Source: an uncultured Clostridia bacterium
GTDB taxonomy: Bacteria > Bacillota > Clostridia > Christensenellales > Aristaeellaceae
Length of the DNA: 50,579 nt
Direction: 5' to 3'
Assembly (NCBI GenBank): GCA_945928315.1
Contig: CAMENN010000005.1
Coordinates: 1 to 50,579 of the forward strand
Below the pieces are notes generated by a model. It did not search any database. It was not told the origin of the DNA and saw only the letters and a list, made by a program, of their open reading frames with translations. Shown here piece after piece: positions 16,151-24,186 of the stretch. The position numbers and the translations under genes were made by a program. How positions within the stretch are numbered: position 1 is the first letter of the stretch; every line of letters begins with the position of its first letter.

Positions 16151-17212
16151 ATGAACGAACGCTATGAGGCCGTGTGGGCGATGCTTGCGGCGCAGCCGCG
16201 GGAGACGCTGGGCTTCTTCCCGACGCCGCTGACCCGGCTCGACCGCCTGTCCGCGCAGCTGGGCGTGAATCTCTACGTCAAGCGCGACGACTTCTCGGGC
16301 ATGAGCCTGTTCGGCGGCAACAAGATCCGCAAGCTCGAGTACCTGCTGGGCGACGCCGTGGCGAAGGGCTGCGACACTGTGTTCACCTACGGCGCGACGC
16401 AGTCGAACCACGCCATGCAGACCGTGACCGCGTGCAGGCGGCTCGGCCTGACGCCCATCCTGTACCTGAATGCCTACGTGCAGCCGGACGAAAACGACGT
16501 GCGCTCCAACATGCTGCTCGACCGCATCCTCGGCGCCGAGATGCACATCGTCGAGAGTCTGCCGGGCGAAACGGAGGCACAGACCGAGGCGCGTTGCTTC
16601 GCCATGGGCAGGGAGCACGCCGCGAGACTTGAGGCGGAGGGACACCGCTGCTACGACGTGCCGATGGGCGGCGCGAGCCCCGTCGGCTCCTGCGGCTTCA
16701 TCGGCGGCTATCTGGAGTTCGTGCAGCAGTGCGATGATCTGGGCATCGACCCGGACTTTGTCTATACCGCGACCGGCACCGGCGGCACCCTCGCCGGACT
16801 GACAGCGGGGCACAGGCTGCTTGCAAAGCGCGCGCGGATCACCGCCATCGCCGTCAGCCCCAAGGACGCGGGCTACGAGGCCCGCTGCGCGGCGCTGGGC
16901 ACGCAGGCGCTGCGGCAGCTGGGCAGCGCGGAGACGCTTGAAGCGGCGGACTTCGCCGTCGACCGCGGGTACTTCGCGCCGGGCTATGAGCAGCCCAACG
17001 CGGCTGCGACCGAGGCCATCCGCCTGCTCGCGCGCACGGAGGGCCTGCTCGTCGATCCGGTGTATACCGGCAAGGCGTTCGCGGGGCTGCTCGACCATGT
17101 GCGCACGGGGAAGGTGCCGCAGGGCAGCACTGTCGTGTTCTGGCATACCGGCGGCGCGACCGCGCTCTTCGCGGAGAAGGAGATTCTCGGCGACCTCAGT
17201 CAAGAGGATTAA
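16151..17212 (+). CDS. D-cysteine desulfhydrase / ACC deaminase family PLP enzyme
   Basis: Fold-II PLP enzyme of 353 residues. The PLP lysine lies in GGNKIRKLEYLL (Lys58), preceded by LYVKRDDFSGMSLF. TYGATQSNHAMQT is the substrate/carboxylate loop and ATGTGGTLAG the phosphate-binding loop. The family contains D-cysteine desulfhydrase (pyruvate, sulfide and ammonia), ACC deaminase and L-cysteate sulfo-lyase; these share most motifs and I cannot separate them by eye. GGAGG is placed well before the ATG. It forms its own unit between the terminator at 16101 and R copy 5. Sulfite released by a sulfo-lyase would fit the TauE-type transporter at 3.8 kb, but that is speculation. Confidence 0.8.
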   Translation: MNERYEAVWAMLAAQPRETLGFFPTPLTRLDRLSAQLGVNLYVKRDDFSGMSLFGGNKIRKLEYLLGDAVAKGCDTVFTYGATQSNHAMQTVTACRRLGLTPILYLNAYVQPDENDVRSNMLLDRILGAEMHIVESLPGETEAQTEARCFAMGREHAARLEAEGHRCYDVPMGGASPVGSCGFIGGYLEFVQQCDDLGIDPDFVYTATGTGGTLAGLTAGHRLLAKRARITAIAVSPKDAGYEARCAALGTQALRQLGSAETLEAADFAVDRGYFAPGYEQPNAAATEAIRLLARTEGLLVDPVYTGKAFAGLLDHVRTGKVPQGSTVVFWHTGGATALFAEKEILGDLSQED

Positions 17213-17266
17213 CGTCATCCGCAGAGTAACGAGCCATAAGCGCGAAGCGAGGAAGGGGTCTGGGGA

Positions 17267-17362
17267 CCCGGGAAACTCGCATAGTCGTGCCGCAAGCGGC
17301 ACTCCTTGCGATTTCCGACGCTCCGCCTGCCTGTTTCCCGCACTGCGGGCGGCAGGCTCCGG
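17267..17362 (+). repeat. I element (copy 1), nested in R hairpin 1
   Basis: Begins ccgggaaactcgcatagtcg and ends ggcaggctccgg. It contains the internal hairpin gtgccgcaagcggcac. A near-identical unit occurs at 36129-36225. Confidence 0.75.
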
Positions 17363-17385
17363 TCCCAGGCTAGGGGTTTGGGGGG

Positions 17386-17485
17386 GACCGAAGCCGAGCG
17401 CGCCCTGTGGGCGGAGAAGCGAGGCGGAGCGTCGGGAACTGCAAGGAGCACAGGCAACGGTGCGACTATGCAGGCTCCCCGGACT
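17386..17485 (-). repeat. I element (copy 2, inverted), nested in R hairpin 2
   Basis: The reverse complement shares tgcatagtcg, gctccttgca and cccgacgctccgcct with I copy 1, so a diverged member sits here in the opposite orientation. No coding potential. Confidence 0.65.
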
Positions 17486-17722
17486 GAAATCCCCCAACGT
17501 CCTCCATCGCGAAGCGATCAAAAAAGAAAGCAGTCAGGGAGCGAAGCGATACCTGACGGGGGCGTTCCGTAAGCCTTCATCAGATTTGATCAAAGCATAG
17601 GCCCGCCTTCTTTTTGCAAACCATCGCTCATCCCATCCCGCCGCACGCGGACCGCCGTTCCCGGCCTCCGCTCGCGGCGGTTTTCTGTCTCCGAACTTTT
17701 TCAAAAACCCTCGAAACACCCC

Positions 17723-17753
17723 TTGACCCTGACGTAACGTCAGGGTGTATCCT
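17723..17753 (+). promoter_or_regulatory. MerR-type promoter with perfect operator
   Basis: TTGACC (-35), a 19-base spacer, TATCCT (-10). The spacer is occupied by the perfect palindrome ccctgacgtaacgtcaggg (17727-17745). The over-long 19-base spacer with a dyad is the hallmark of MerR-activated promoters, and the regulator gene follows directly, so autoregulation is expected. The rest of 17560-17722 shows nothing I can annotate. Confidence 0.88.
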
Positions 17754-17797
17754 GTATCCGTGGTGCGAACCCAACGACGCAAAACCGGAGGAATCCC

Positions 17798-18529
17798 ATG
17801 AAGATCCAGGAAGCGGCCCGCCTCACCGGCGTGACCGAGCGCACCCTGCGCTACTATGACCGCATCGGCCTGCTGCACCCCAGCGGCATGACCGAAAGCG
17901 GCTACCGCCTCTATGACGAGGACGCGCTGCGGCGCCTGCAGCAGATCCTGTTTTTCCGGGAGCTGGGCTTTCCGCTCGCGCAGATCCGCGAGATCATGGA
18001 CAGCCCTGGCTATGACATGAACGAAGCGCTCCGCCGCCATCGCCTGCTGCTCGTCGCTGAGCGCGACAGGCTGAACGGCCTCATCGACCTGGCCGAGCGC
18101 ACATTGAAGGGAGAAAATGACATGAGCTTTGACGCCTTTGACCGCAGCGGCATCGACCGCCAGCGCGACGCGTACGCCGAGGAGGCCCGCCGGCGCTGGG
18201 GCGGCACCGACGCCTACGCCGAGAGCGAGAAAAAGACCGCCGGATACGGCAAGGAGAAGTGGGCCTCCGTGGAGGAGGAGGCGGATGAAATCTTCGCCGC
18301 GTTTGCCGCACTGCGCGGCCATGCGCCTGACGAGCCTGACGTGCAGGCCCTCGTCGCACGCTGGCAGGCGCACATCACGCGGAACTACTACGCCTGCACG
18401 AAGGAAATCCTCGCCGGGCTGGGGCAGATGTACACCGCCGACGAGCGGTTCATGCAGAACATCGACCGCGCCGGGGCGGGCACCGCGCAGCTGATGAGCG
18501 ACGCCATCGCCGTTTATTGCGCGAAATGA
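17798..18529 (+). CDS. MerR-family regulator with TipAS-like ligand domain
   Basis: The N-terminal winged helix (MKIQEAARLTGVTERTLRYYDRIGLLHPS..GYRLYDEDALRRL split by wing residues) is a standard MerR head, followed by a dimerisation helix (about 80-107). The C-terminal ~125 residues (KWASVEEEADEIFAAFAAL..., then YYACTKEILAGLGQMY near the end) match the all-helical TipAS antibiotic-recognition domain. TipA-type proteins bind peptide antibiotics and activate their own promoter. No transporter or efflux gene follows; the next gene, after a separate promoter, is a nucleotidyltransferase. GGAGG lies before the ATG. The ligand is unknown. Confidence 0.88.
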   Translation: MKIQEAARLTGVTERTLRYYDRIGLLHPSGMTESGYRLYDEDALRRLQQILFFRELGFPLAQIREIMDSPGYDMNEALRRHRLLLVAERDRLNGLIDLAERTLKGENDMSFDAFDRSGIDRQRDAYAEEARRRWGGTDAYAESEKKTAGYGKEKWASVEEEADEIFAAFAALRGHAPDEPDVQALVARWQAHITRNYYACTKEILAGLGQMYTADERFMQNIDRAGAGTAQLMSDAIAVYCAK

Positions 18530-18599
18530 GCGCACGGAGCTGTTCAAACGCCCCGGAATGTGTTATACTTCCTTCCCATACGGGAAGGGAGTGAGCAGA

Positions 18600-19247
18600 A
18601 TGCTTGACGTAAAGGTATACATGGACGAGCTGATCGACCGGCTGCAGCGGCAGTTTGGCGACCGGCTCGTCTATGTCGGCCTGCAGGGCAGCTACATGCG
18701 CGGCGAGGTGACCGAAACGAGCGACATTGACCCGATGGTCGTGCTGCGGGACGTGTCCGCAGCGGACCTGCGCGCATACCGCGCGATGGTGGAGGCGATG
18801 CCAAGCCCGGAGCTGGCCTGCGGCTTCCTCTGCGGGCAGGCGGAGCTCATGCACTGGAACGCGCTGGAGGCGTTCCACCTGCTCCACAGCACACGCGACG
18901 TCCTGGGCGAGCTGGCGCCGCTGCTGCCTGCGTATACGCGGGACGATGTGCGCGCGTATGTGAAGCTCGGTGCGGGCAACCTCTATCACGGGGCCGTGCA
19001 CCGCTATGTGCACGGCACGCCGGAACGCCTGCGCGCCGCGCTGCCGGGCATGGCCAAGAGCGCGTTCTTCCTGCTGCAGGACGCCGCCTGGCTGGAAAAG
19101 GGCGTGTTCGCGGAAAACCGCCGGGCACTGCTGCCGCTGCTGCGGGCGGAGGACGCACGGCTGCTCGCGCTGGATGAGGCCGCAAGCCTTGACGACGCGG
19201 TGGACGCGCTGCTGACGGCCTGCCGGGGCCTGATGGAACGGATATGA
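18600..19247 (+). CDS. Pol beta-superfamily nucleotidyltransferase
   Basis: 215 residues. The N-terminal GLQGSYMRGEVTETSDIDPM matches the G-S-x9-S-D-x-D nucleotidyltransferase signature with both metal-binding Asps. The C-terminal half is helical, like the substrate-binding domains of aminoglycoside- or toxin-antitoxin-type members. Such proteins transfer nucleotides to small molecules, proteins or tRNA. The ATG at 18600 follows GGGAGTGA; the upstream frame crosses a TATACT -10 at 18563-18570. It sits 15 bases before a GNAT gene, so a two-enzyme acceptor-modifying operon next to a TipA-like sensor is plausible. The acceptor is unknown, and resistance is only one possibility. Confidence 0.75.
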   Translation: MLDVKVYMDELIDRLQRQFGDRLVYVGLQGSYMRGEVTETSDIDPMVVLRDVSAADLRAYRAMVEAMPSPELACGFLCGQAELMHWNALEAFHLLHSTRDVLGELAPLLPAYTRDDVRAYVKLGAGNLYHGAVHRYVHGTPERLRAALPGMAKSAFFLLQDAAWLEKGVFAENRRALLPLLRAEDARLLALDEAASLDDAVDALLTACRGLMERI

Positions 19248-19262
19248 ACGGAGGAGGATACG

Positions 19263-20072
19263 ATGGAGATCGTCAGAAACACAGCCGCGCCGCAGCTTGA
19301 CGCGCTGCTGGGCGAGGATACGAACCTGTTCATGGTGCTGTGGATGCTTCTGCGCGGCTCGTGCGACACGATCGTGACGGACGGCGACCGGCTGATCATG
19401 GCGCTGAGCGCGCGCCCGGCTCCCGTCTGGGTCTTTATGCCGGACGACGCGGCGGAGGATGAGCTCGAGCGCTGCTGGCAGGCGATGCGCGGGACGTTCC
19501 CGCCGGCGCTGGGCGATTCCTTCAACCTCAAACCGGCACACGCGGCGTATATGAAGCGGCGCGCGCAGGAGGAGGGGCTGACGCTGCGCACGACGCGCAG
19601 GCTACGCGCCCATACCTGCACGGCGCTGCGCCCGCCGCACAGGCGCCCCGGCGGCTGCATGGTCGCGGCGAAGCCCGACGACCTCGACGTGGCGGCGGCG
19701 TTCGTGCTTGCGATGCACCGGGATACGCGCGAGAGTGACCAGACGCCCGAGGGATGCCGGGCCATCGCGCAGCAGCGCATCGAGAACACCCGCCTGTTCC
19801 TGTGGAAGGATGAGCAGGGCACGCCCTGCGCGATGTGCGGCGTGTCGCCCGACGGCGAGCGCATGGGCCTGTCGCTCGTCTATACGCCGCTGGAGAAGCG
19901 CAGGCAGGGCTACGCTGCAAGCCTCGTGCACGATGTGACGCATGCGATCCTCGCGCAGCACCGCCTGCCCGTCATCTATACCGATGCGGATTACCCGCCC
20001 TCCAACGCCTGCTACGCGCAGATCGGCTACGTCTGCTGCGGTGAGCTGGAGACGGTCCGGTGGGAAATGTGA
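19263..20072 (+). CDS. GNAT family N-acetyltransferase
   Basis: 269 residues. The C-terminal half carries the GNAT core: a beta strand (MGLSLVYTP), the acetyl-CoA loop in degenerate form (EKRRQGYAASLV for R/Q-x-x-G-x-A), and the YTDADYPPSNACYAQIGYV strand-helix at the end. The N-terminal ~130 residues are a second, diverged domain of the type seen in two-domain GNATs. GGAGG lies just upstream and the gap to the nucleotidyltransferase gene is 15 bases, so the two share a transcript. The substrate is unknown. Confidence 0.85.
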   Translation: MEIVRNTAAPQLDALLGEDTNLFMVLWMLLRGSCDTIVTDGDRLIMALSARPAPVWVFMPDDAAEDELERCWQAMRGTFPPALGDSFNLKPAHAAYMKRRAQEEGLTLRTTRRLRAHTCTALRPPHRRPGGCMVAAKPDDLDVAAAFVLAMHRDTRESDQTPEGCRAIAQQRIENTRLFLWKDEQGTPCAMCGVSPDGERMGLSLVYTPLEKRRQGYAASLVHDVTHAILAQHRLPVIYTDADYPPSNACYAQIGYVCCGELETVRWEM

Positions 20073-20077
20073 ATAAG

Positions 20078-20114
20078 GACATCAGGCGCAGCCGGTGAGA
20101 CTGCGCCTGATGTC
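20078..20114 (+). terminator. Long perfect hairpin after the GNAT gene
   Basis: GACATCAGGCGCAG, a 9-base loop, then its exact complement, starting 5 bases past the stop. There is no T-tract, so it may protect the 3' end of the mRNA rather than end transcription by itself. 20115-20211 shows nothing else. Confidence 0.5.
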
Positions 20115-20211
20115 TCATATTGCGTCCAACAGGGCCGGACTGTGTGATCCCCGGGCGTCAGGCGACGCTTTGCGCGGAGGCCCCATTCTTCTCTGAAAAA
20201 CGAACCTCCTT

Positions 20212-20250
20212 TTCCCAAAAAGAAGACAGCATGGAGGATTCTCCATGCTG
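20212..20250 (-). terminator. Rho-independent terminator of metNIQ
   Basis: On the - strand: CAGCATGGA-gaatcc-TCCATGCTG followed by TCTTCTTTTT, 18 bases past the metQ stop. Confidence 0.85.
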
Positions 20251-20267
20251 CCGGAATGGATGGTGCC

Positions 20268-21056
20268 TTACTTGGTCGGCACGACGGAGGTGCCGTAGGT
20301 CTCCTGGATGAAGCTCACGATGGCGTCGCTCTGGAGCACCTCGACCAGCGTCTTGAGCTCCTCACGGTCGTCGCCCTCGCGGATGGCGATGATGTTCGGA
20401 TAGGCGATCTCGGGGGACTCCACCGCGATGGCCGTGCCGACGACCTCAACGCCCGCCTGCAGCGCGTAGTTGGAGTTGATGACGGCCAGGTCGACGTCCG
20501 CCAGCATGCGCGGCACCGCGGCGGCTTCAAACTCCTGAATGTCGATGTTCTTCGGGTTCTCGGCGATGTCGAGCTTGGTCGCGGTCTGACCGGCCGCCAC
20601 TTCGAGCTTGATCAGGCCCTGCGCCTCGAGCAGGTTCAGCGCGCGGGCTTCGTTGGTCGGGTCGTTCGGGACCGCGATCACCGCGCCGTCCGGGATGGTG
20701 TCGATGGTGTAGAGCTTGCTCTGGTTGGTGTAGATGCCCATCGGCTCATAGTGCACCGCGCCGGCGCTCACCAGGTGCGTGCCGTTGTCGGCGTTGAAGC
20801 TCTCCAGATACGGGATGTGCTGGAAGTAGTTCGCGTCGAGGTCGCCGGATTCGAGCTGCAGGTTCGGCTGGACATAGTCGTCAAAGACCACGATCTCCAG
20901 CTCAATGCCCTTTTCCTCGAGCAGCGGCTTGGCCGCCTCCAGAATCTCCGCGTGCGGGGTGGAGGAGGCGCCGACGACGAGCTTGGTGGCGGCGCTGGCG
21001 CAGCCGACGGCCGCGATCAGCGCGATGGCGAGAACGAGTGCAAAAATCTTCTTCAT
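20268..21056 (-). CDS. metQ: Methionine ABC transporter substrate-binding lipoprotein
   Basis: Surface lipoprotein that captures methionine for MetNI. The signal peptide MKKIFALVLAIALIAAVGC has its lipidated Cys at 19. The NlpA/MetQ domain opens VVGASSTPHAEILE and contains DYVQPNLQLESGDLDANYFQH and VPNDPTNEARAL, all characteristic of the family. The 262-residue start has AAGGAG upstream; the longer ORF reads back into the intergenic region. It lies last in metN-metI-metQ, 242 bases after metI, a gap that holds two matched hairpins. Confidence 0.93.
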   Translation of the reverse strand: MKKIFALVLAIALIAAVGCASAATKLVVGASSTPHAEILEAAKPLLEEKGIELEIVVFDDYVQPNLQLESGDLDANYFQHIPYLESFNADNGTHLVSAGAVHYEPMGIYTNQSKLYTIDTIPDGAVIAVPNDPTNEARALNLLEAQGLIKLEVAAGQTATKLDIAENPKNIDIQEFEAAAVPRMLADVDLAVINSNYALQAGVEVVGTAIAVESPEIAYPNIIAIREGDDREELKTLVEVLQSDAIVSFIQETYGTSVVPTK

Positions 21057-21160
21057 GGAAATCTCTCCTTTTTGAATTTTGGTTGTCCTATCAGGTAAGC
21101 CTTGCGGCTTGATCGTCGGTGTAGCTGTTTCATGTGCCATCCGTTCCCTGACCGATAGCC

Positions 21161-21190
21161 CCATTCGAGGGCCATCCGCCCGAAGAATGG
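21161..21190. repeat. Twin hairpin, copy 1 (metI-metQ gap)
   Basis: A 30-base hairpin closed by CCATTC/GAATGG with a GA/GAA internal loop and an upper stem GGGC/GCCC. It has the same length and layout as copy 2 at 21229-21258. Confidence 0.7.
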
Positions 21191-21228
21191 GAGATGGAAC
21201 CGAAACAGGATCTTTGCGCGCTGCAGCA

Positions 21229-21258
21229 GCATTCGAGGCCCTTCCGGCCGAAGAATGC
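21229..21258. repeat. Twin hairpin, copy 2 (metI-metQ gap)
   Basis: Closed by GCATTC/GAATGC with the same internal loop and upper stem GGCC/GGCC. It differs from copy 1 at five positions; four of these form two compensatory base-pair swaps. An R-like fragment (gcaggcgcgaagcggg) lies just beyond it at 21266-21281. Confidence 0.7.
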
Positions 21259-21298
21259 GGGTTGAAGCAGGCGCGAAGCGGGTGTGGGCACAGCCCAC

Positions 21299-21964
21299 TT
21301 ACTCCCTAATTCTTTTGTCCGTCTTGCGCGAGATGTACATGCCGATCGCCTGGATGATCTGCATCAGAATCACCAGCAGCACCACCGTCACCAGCAGAAC
21401 GTCCGTCTGATACCGGTTGTAGCCGTAGCTGATCGCAATCTGTCCCAGACCGCCGCCGCCGATCGCGCCGGACATCGCGCTGTAGCCCAGAATCGTGCCC
21501 GAAGAAATCGTCGCGCCCACGATCAGGGACGTCTTCGCCTCCGGAATGATCACCTTGAGGATGATCGCCGGAATCGACGCGCCCATCGACTGCGCCGCTT
21601 CGATCACGCCCGGATCGACCTCCAGCAGCGAGCTCTCGATCATGCGCGCCACATACGGCGCCGCCGCGATCACCAGCGGCACGATCGTCGCTGTCGAGCC
21701 GTAGGCCTTGCCCGCGATCAACCGCGTCAGCGGAATCACCAGGATCATCAGGATCAGGAACGGAATCGAGCGGAAGATGTTCACCACCGCGTCGAGCACC
21801 CGGTAGACGAGCGCGTGCGGCCGCAGCCCCTTCGGCGCCGTCAGCACCAGCAGAATCGCCAGCGGGAAGCCGAGCAGATACGCGAAGAGCGTCGACACCA
21901 CCGTCATGTACATCGTGTCCCGGATGCCTCCAAGCATCAACGGGACCATCTTCTCAATGGCCAT
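21299..21964 (-). CDS. metI: Methionine ABC transporter permease
   Basis: Inner-membrane permease with five or six helices. The cytoplasmic coupling loop is EAAQSMGASIPAIILKVIIPEA, the EAA motif of importers, which contacts MetN. The 221-residue length is typical. Its start lies inside the end of metN (11-base overlap) behind GGAGGTGA, giving coupled translation of the two membrane-complex subunits. Confidence 0.95.
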   Translation of the reverse strand: MAIEKMVPLMLGGIRDTMYMTVVSTLFAYLLGFPLAILLVLTAPKGLRPHALVYRVLDAVVNIFRSIPFLILMILVIPLTRLIAGKAYGSTATIVPLVIAAAPYVARMIESSLLEVDPGVIEAAQSMGASIPAIILKVIIPEAKTSLIVGATISSGTILGYSAMSGAIGGGGLGQIAISYGYNRYQTDVLLVTVVLLVILMQIIQAIGMYISRKTDKRIRE

Positions 21965-22961
21965 CGCTGCTCACCTCCTCCACGCGCAGCCCCTTGTTGC
22001 GCAGGTAGTAGATGATCTTGTCCTGCTGGAGGTGATCCTCCGGCAGCTGCAGGATCATCTGCCCGAACGTCTTGCCGCCCACGTCGCGCGTGTCCGCGTA
22101 CATGATGTTCACCGAGACATGACATTCCAGAATCAGGCTGGCGATGTACGGCTCGTTGGATGCCGTCCCCTCGAAGACGATGCGGATCATCCGGTCGCCC
22201 ATCACGCCCGTGTCTGCGCCCGCCTTGCGGAAGATCAGCTTCTTCGCCGCCTTCGATTTGGGCTGCGAGAAGACCTGCTCCACCGTGCCCACCTCGGCCA
22301 GCGCGCCGTCGTCGATGATTGCCACGTGCGAGCAGATGCTCTCCACCACGCTCATCTCATGCGTGATGATCACGATCGTGATGCCCAGCGTGCGGTTGAT
22401 CTCCCGTAGCAGGTTCAGGATCGAGGTCGTCGTCGTGGGATCGAGCGCGCTCGTCGCCTCGTCGCACAGGATGATCTTCGGGTTCGTCGCCAGCGCACGC
22501 GCGATCGCCACGCGCTGCTGCTGGCCGCCCGAAAGCTGGCTCGGATAGTTGTGCTGCCGGTCCGTCAGGCCGACGATCTCCAGCAGCTCGTCGATGCGCC
22601 TGTCGATCTCGGCCTTCTTCTTGCCCGCGATCTCCATCGCAAAGGCGATGTTGCCGCGCACGTCCCGCTGCTGAAGCAGGTTGAAGTGCTGGAAGATCAT
22701 CGACACCTGCTGGCGAAGCTGGCGCAGCTCCTTCTGCGAGAGCGTCGAGAGGTCCTTCCCGTCGATGATCACGCTGCCCGACGTCGGGCGCTCCAGAAAG
22801 TTGATGCAGCGCACGAGCGTCGATTTGCCCGCGCCCGACATGCCGATGATGCCGTAAATATCCCCCTGATTGATCTCCAGGTTGATGTCCCGCAGGGCTT
22901 CGACGGTCTGCGTCTTGCCCTTGAAGGTCTTGGTCAGATGCTTGAGCTCAATGAGCGGCAA
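21954..22961 (-). CDS. metN: Methionine ABC transporter ATP-binding protein (TTG start)
   Basis: ATPase of the methionine importer. Walker A is GMSGAGKST, signature [16 protein letters not shown], Walker [13 protein letters not shown], with a switch His in IVIITHEM. The C-terminal ~80 residues form the NIL (ACT-like) domain that senses methionine and gives trans-inhibition in studied MetNI. No ATG fits: the family N-terminus ([12 protein letters not shown]) is directly preceded by TTG with AAGGAG 8 bases upstream, so I call a TTG start, 335 residues. The ~60 extra residues in the track ORF cover the promoter. It is first gene of metNIQ and divergent from a LysR regulator. Confidence 0.94.
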   Translation of the reverse strand: MPLIELKHLTKTFKGKTQTVEALRDINLEINQGDIYGIIGMSGAGKSTLVRCINFLERPTSGSVIIDGKDLSTLSQKELRQLRQQVSMIFQHFNLLQQRDVRGNIAFAMEIAGKKKAEIDRRIDELLEIVGLTDRQHNYPSQLSGGQQQRVAIARALATNPKIILCDEATSALDPTTTTSILNLLREINRTLGITIVIITHEMSVVESICSHVAIIDDGALAEVGTVEQVFSQPKSKAAKKLIFRKAGADTGVMGDRMIRIVFEGTASNEPYIASLILECHVSVNIMYADTRDVGGKTFGQMILQLPEDHLQQDKIIYYLRNKGLRVEEVSSDGH

Positions 22962-23007
22962 TGCGGCCACTCCTTTCGTGTCTTGCTGAATTCCTTGAAC
23001 GAGACGT

Positions 23008-23036
23008 ATTATACATGAACGCCGCGGCATAGGCAA
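23008..23036 (-). promoter_or_regulatory. Predicted promoter of metNIQ
   Basis: On the - strand: TTGCCT, 17-base spacer, TATAAT. The leader is only about 40 bases, too short for an S-box or T-box. Confidence 0.75.
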
Positions 23037-23048
23037 GGATGGATAAAA

Positions 23049-23062
23049 TATGGCTTGCCATA
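23049..23062. promoter_or_regulatory. Palindrome between metN and the LysR gene
   Basis: TATGGCTTGCCATA, a perfect 14-bp palindrome, 13 bases upstream of the metN -35 and 20 bases upstream of the LysR-gene -35. It is well placed as the binding site for the divergent LysR-type regulator. Confidence 0.6.
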
Positions 23063-23082
23063 GGGAAAAACTATATTTGACC

Positions 23083-23111
23083 TTGCGCGACGGCAAAGAG
23101 ACTGATATAAT
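23083..23111 (+). promoter_or_regulatory. Predicted promoter of the LysR gene
   Basis: TTGCGC, 17-base spacer, TATAAT, about 100 bases before the ATG. A TTGACC hexamer lies 6 bases further upstream. Confidence 0.65.
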
Positions 23112-23212
23112 GAAAAAAAGCGCCTGAAAGCGCACAATGTACACAAAACATCAAATTCGCTCATGCTTTTCATGAATTTGTTTCTTCAAACCGGCACAGA
23201 CGAGGTGGCATC

Positions 23213-24136
23213 ATGACCCTTCAGCAGCTCAAATACGTCATCGAGGTCGCCGACCGCGGCTCCATCACCGAGGCGGCCAAGTCCCTGTTCATCGCCCAGC
23301 CCAGCCTGTCCGCAGCCATTCACGAGCTGGAGGCCGAGACGGACACCAAGATCTTCAAGCGCAGCAGCCGCGGCGTGCTCATCACGCCGGAGGGCGCGGA
23401 GTTTCTCGGCTACGCGCGGCAGGTCGTGCAGCAGGCCGCGCTCATCGAGGACAAGTACATCGCGCGCTCATCCGTGCGCCAGCGCTTCTCCGTCTCCACG
23501 CAGCATTACTCGTTCACGTCGAGCGCGTTCGTGGAGCTGGTGCGCGCGCAGGGCGGCGAGGCGTATGAGTTCACGCTGCGCGAGGGCAAGACGTACGACA
23601 CCATCAACGACGTGCGCACGCTGCGCAGCGAGATGGGCGTGCTGTACCTGAGCAGCTTCAACGAGGCGGTCATCCGCAAGATGCTGCGTGAGTCGAACCT
23701 CGTGTTCTCCGAGCTGTTTTCCGCGCGGCCGCACATCTTCGTCGGGCGCAACAATCCGCTCGCCGGGCGGGAAAGCGTGACGCTCGCCGACCTGGAGCCG
23801 CTGCCCTGCCTGACGTACGAGCAGGGCGACCAGAACGCGTTCTACTTTTCGGAGGAGATCCTCTCGACGCTCAACCACGAGAAGAGCATCAAGGTCACGG
23901 ACAAGGGCACGATCATCGATCTGATGGTCGGCACGGACGGCTACACGATCTCCTCGGGCATCTGCCCGTCTTACCTGCGCGGCGAGGACATCATCTCGAT
24001 TCCGCTCACGGTGGACGAGGTCATCCGCATCGGCGTCATCACGCACAGGGATTACCGGCCGACGGTGCTGGGGGAGAAGTATCTGGAGATTCTGCACCGC
24101 GTCGTGGGCGACATGCAGGAGCTGGGGGAGGAATAG
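23213..24136 (+). CDS. LysR-family transcriptional regulator
   Basis: The N-terminal winged HTH, MTLQQLKYVIEVADRGSITEAAKSLFIAQPSLSAAIHELE in outline, is a canonical LysR head. Residues ~90-300 form the two-lobed periplasmic-binding-like effector domain. The length is 307 residues. Divergent arrangement with metNIQ and the palindrome at 23049 suggest it controls methionine uptake and probably itself. LysR-type regulators of methionine and cysteine genes (MtaR, CmbR, YtlI) are known in Firmicutes; which of these it resembles most I cannot tell. GAGGTGG lies upstream of the ATG. Confidence 0.9.
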   Translation: MTLQQLKYVIEVADRGSITEAAKSLFIAQPSLSAAIHELEAETDTKIFKRSSRGVLITPEGAEFLGYARQVVQQAALIEDKYIARSSVRQRFSVSTQHYSFTSSAFVELVRAQGGEAYEFTLREGKTYDTINDVRTLRSEMGVLYLSSFNEAVIRKMLRESNLVFSELFSARPHIFVGRNNPLAGRESVTLADLEPLPCLTYEQGDQNAFYFSEEILSTLNHEKSIKVTDKGTIIDLMVGTDGYTISSGICPSYLRGEDIISIPLTVDEVIRIGVITHRDYRPTVLGEKYLEILHRVVGDMQELGEE

Positions 24137-24186
24137 GCCAAGGGGAAAGGAAAAAGTGGCTTATGTTATTCTCGCAAAACAGCGGG

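Larger units (their letters stand above)
17238..17559 (+). repeat. Intergenic R repeat, copy 5, carrying two I inserts
   Basis: R starts about 25 bases after the PLP-enzyme stop (aagcgcgaagcgaggaaggg). Hairpin 1 (ctgggga...tcccag) and hairpin 2 (gggggg...atccccc) are each opened at the loop by about 100 bp of foreign sequence. Removing 17267-17362 and 17386-17485 restores a canonical R. Hairpins 3 and 4 (atcgcgaagcgat, gtcaggg/cctgac) are intact. Confidence 0.8.

Noticed and set aside
17238-17559. Protein-coding ORFs across R and I sequences
   Set aside because: Frames there are short, differ between copies and have no ribosome binding sites, while the RNA-like pairing is conserved.
22962-23007. 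SAM riboswitch or T-box upstream of metN
   Set aside because: The leader between the -10 and the TTG start is only about 40 bases and contains no S-box or T-box core.
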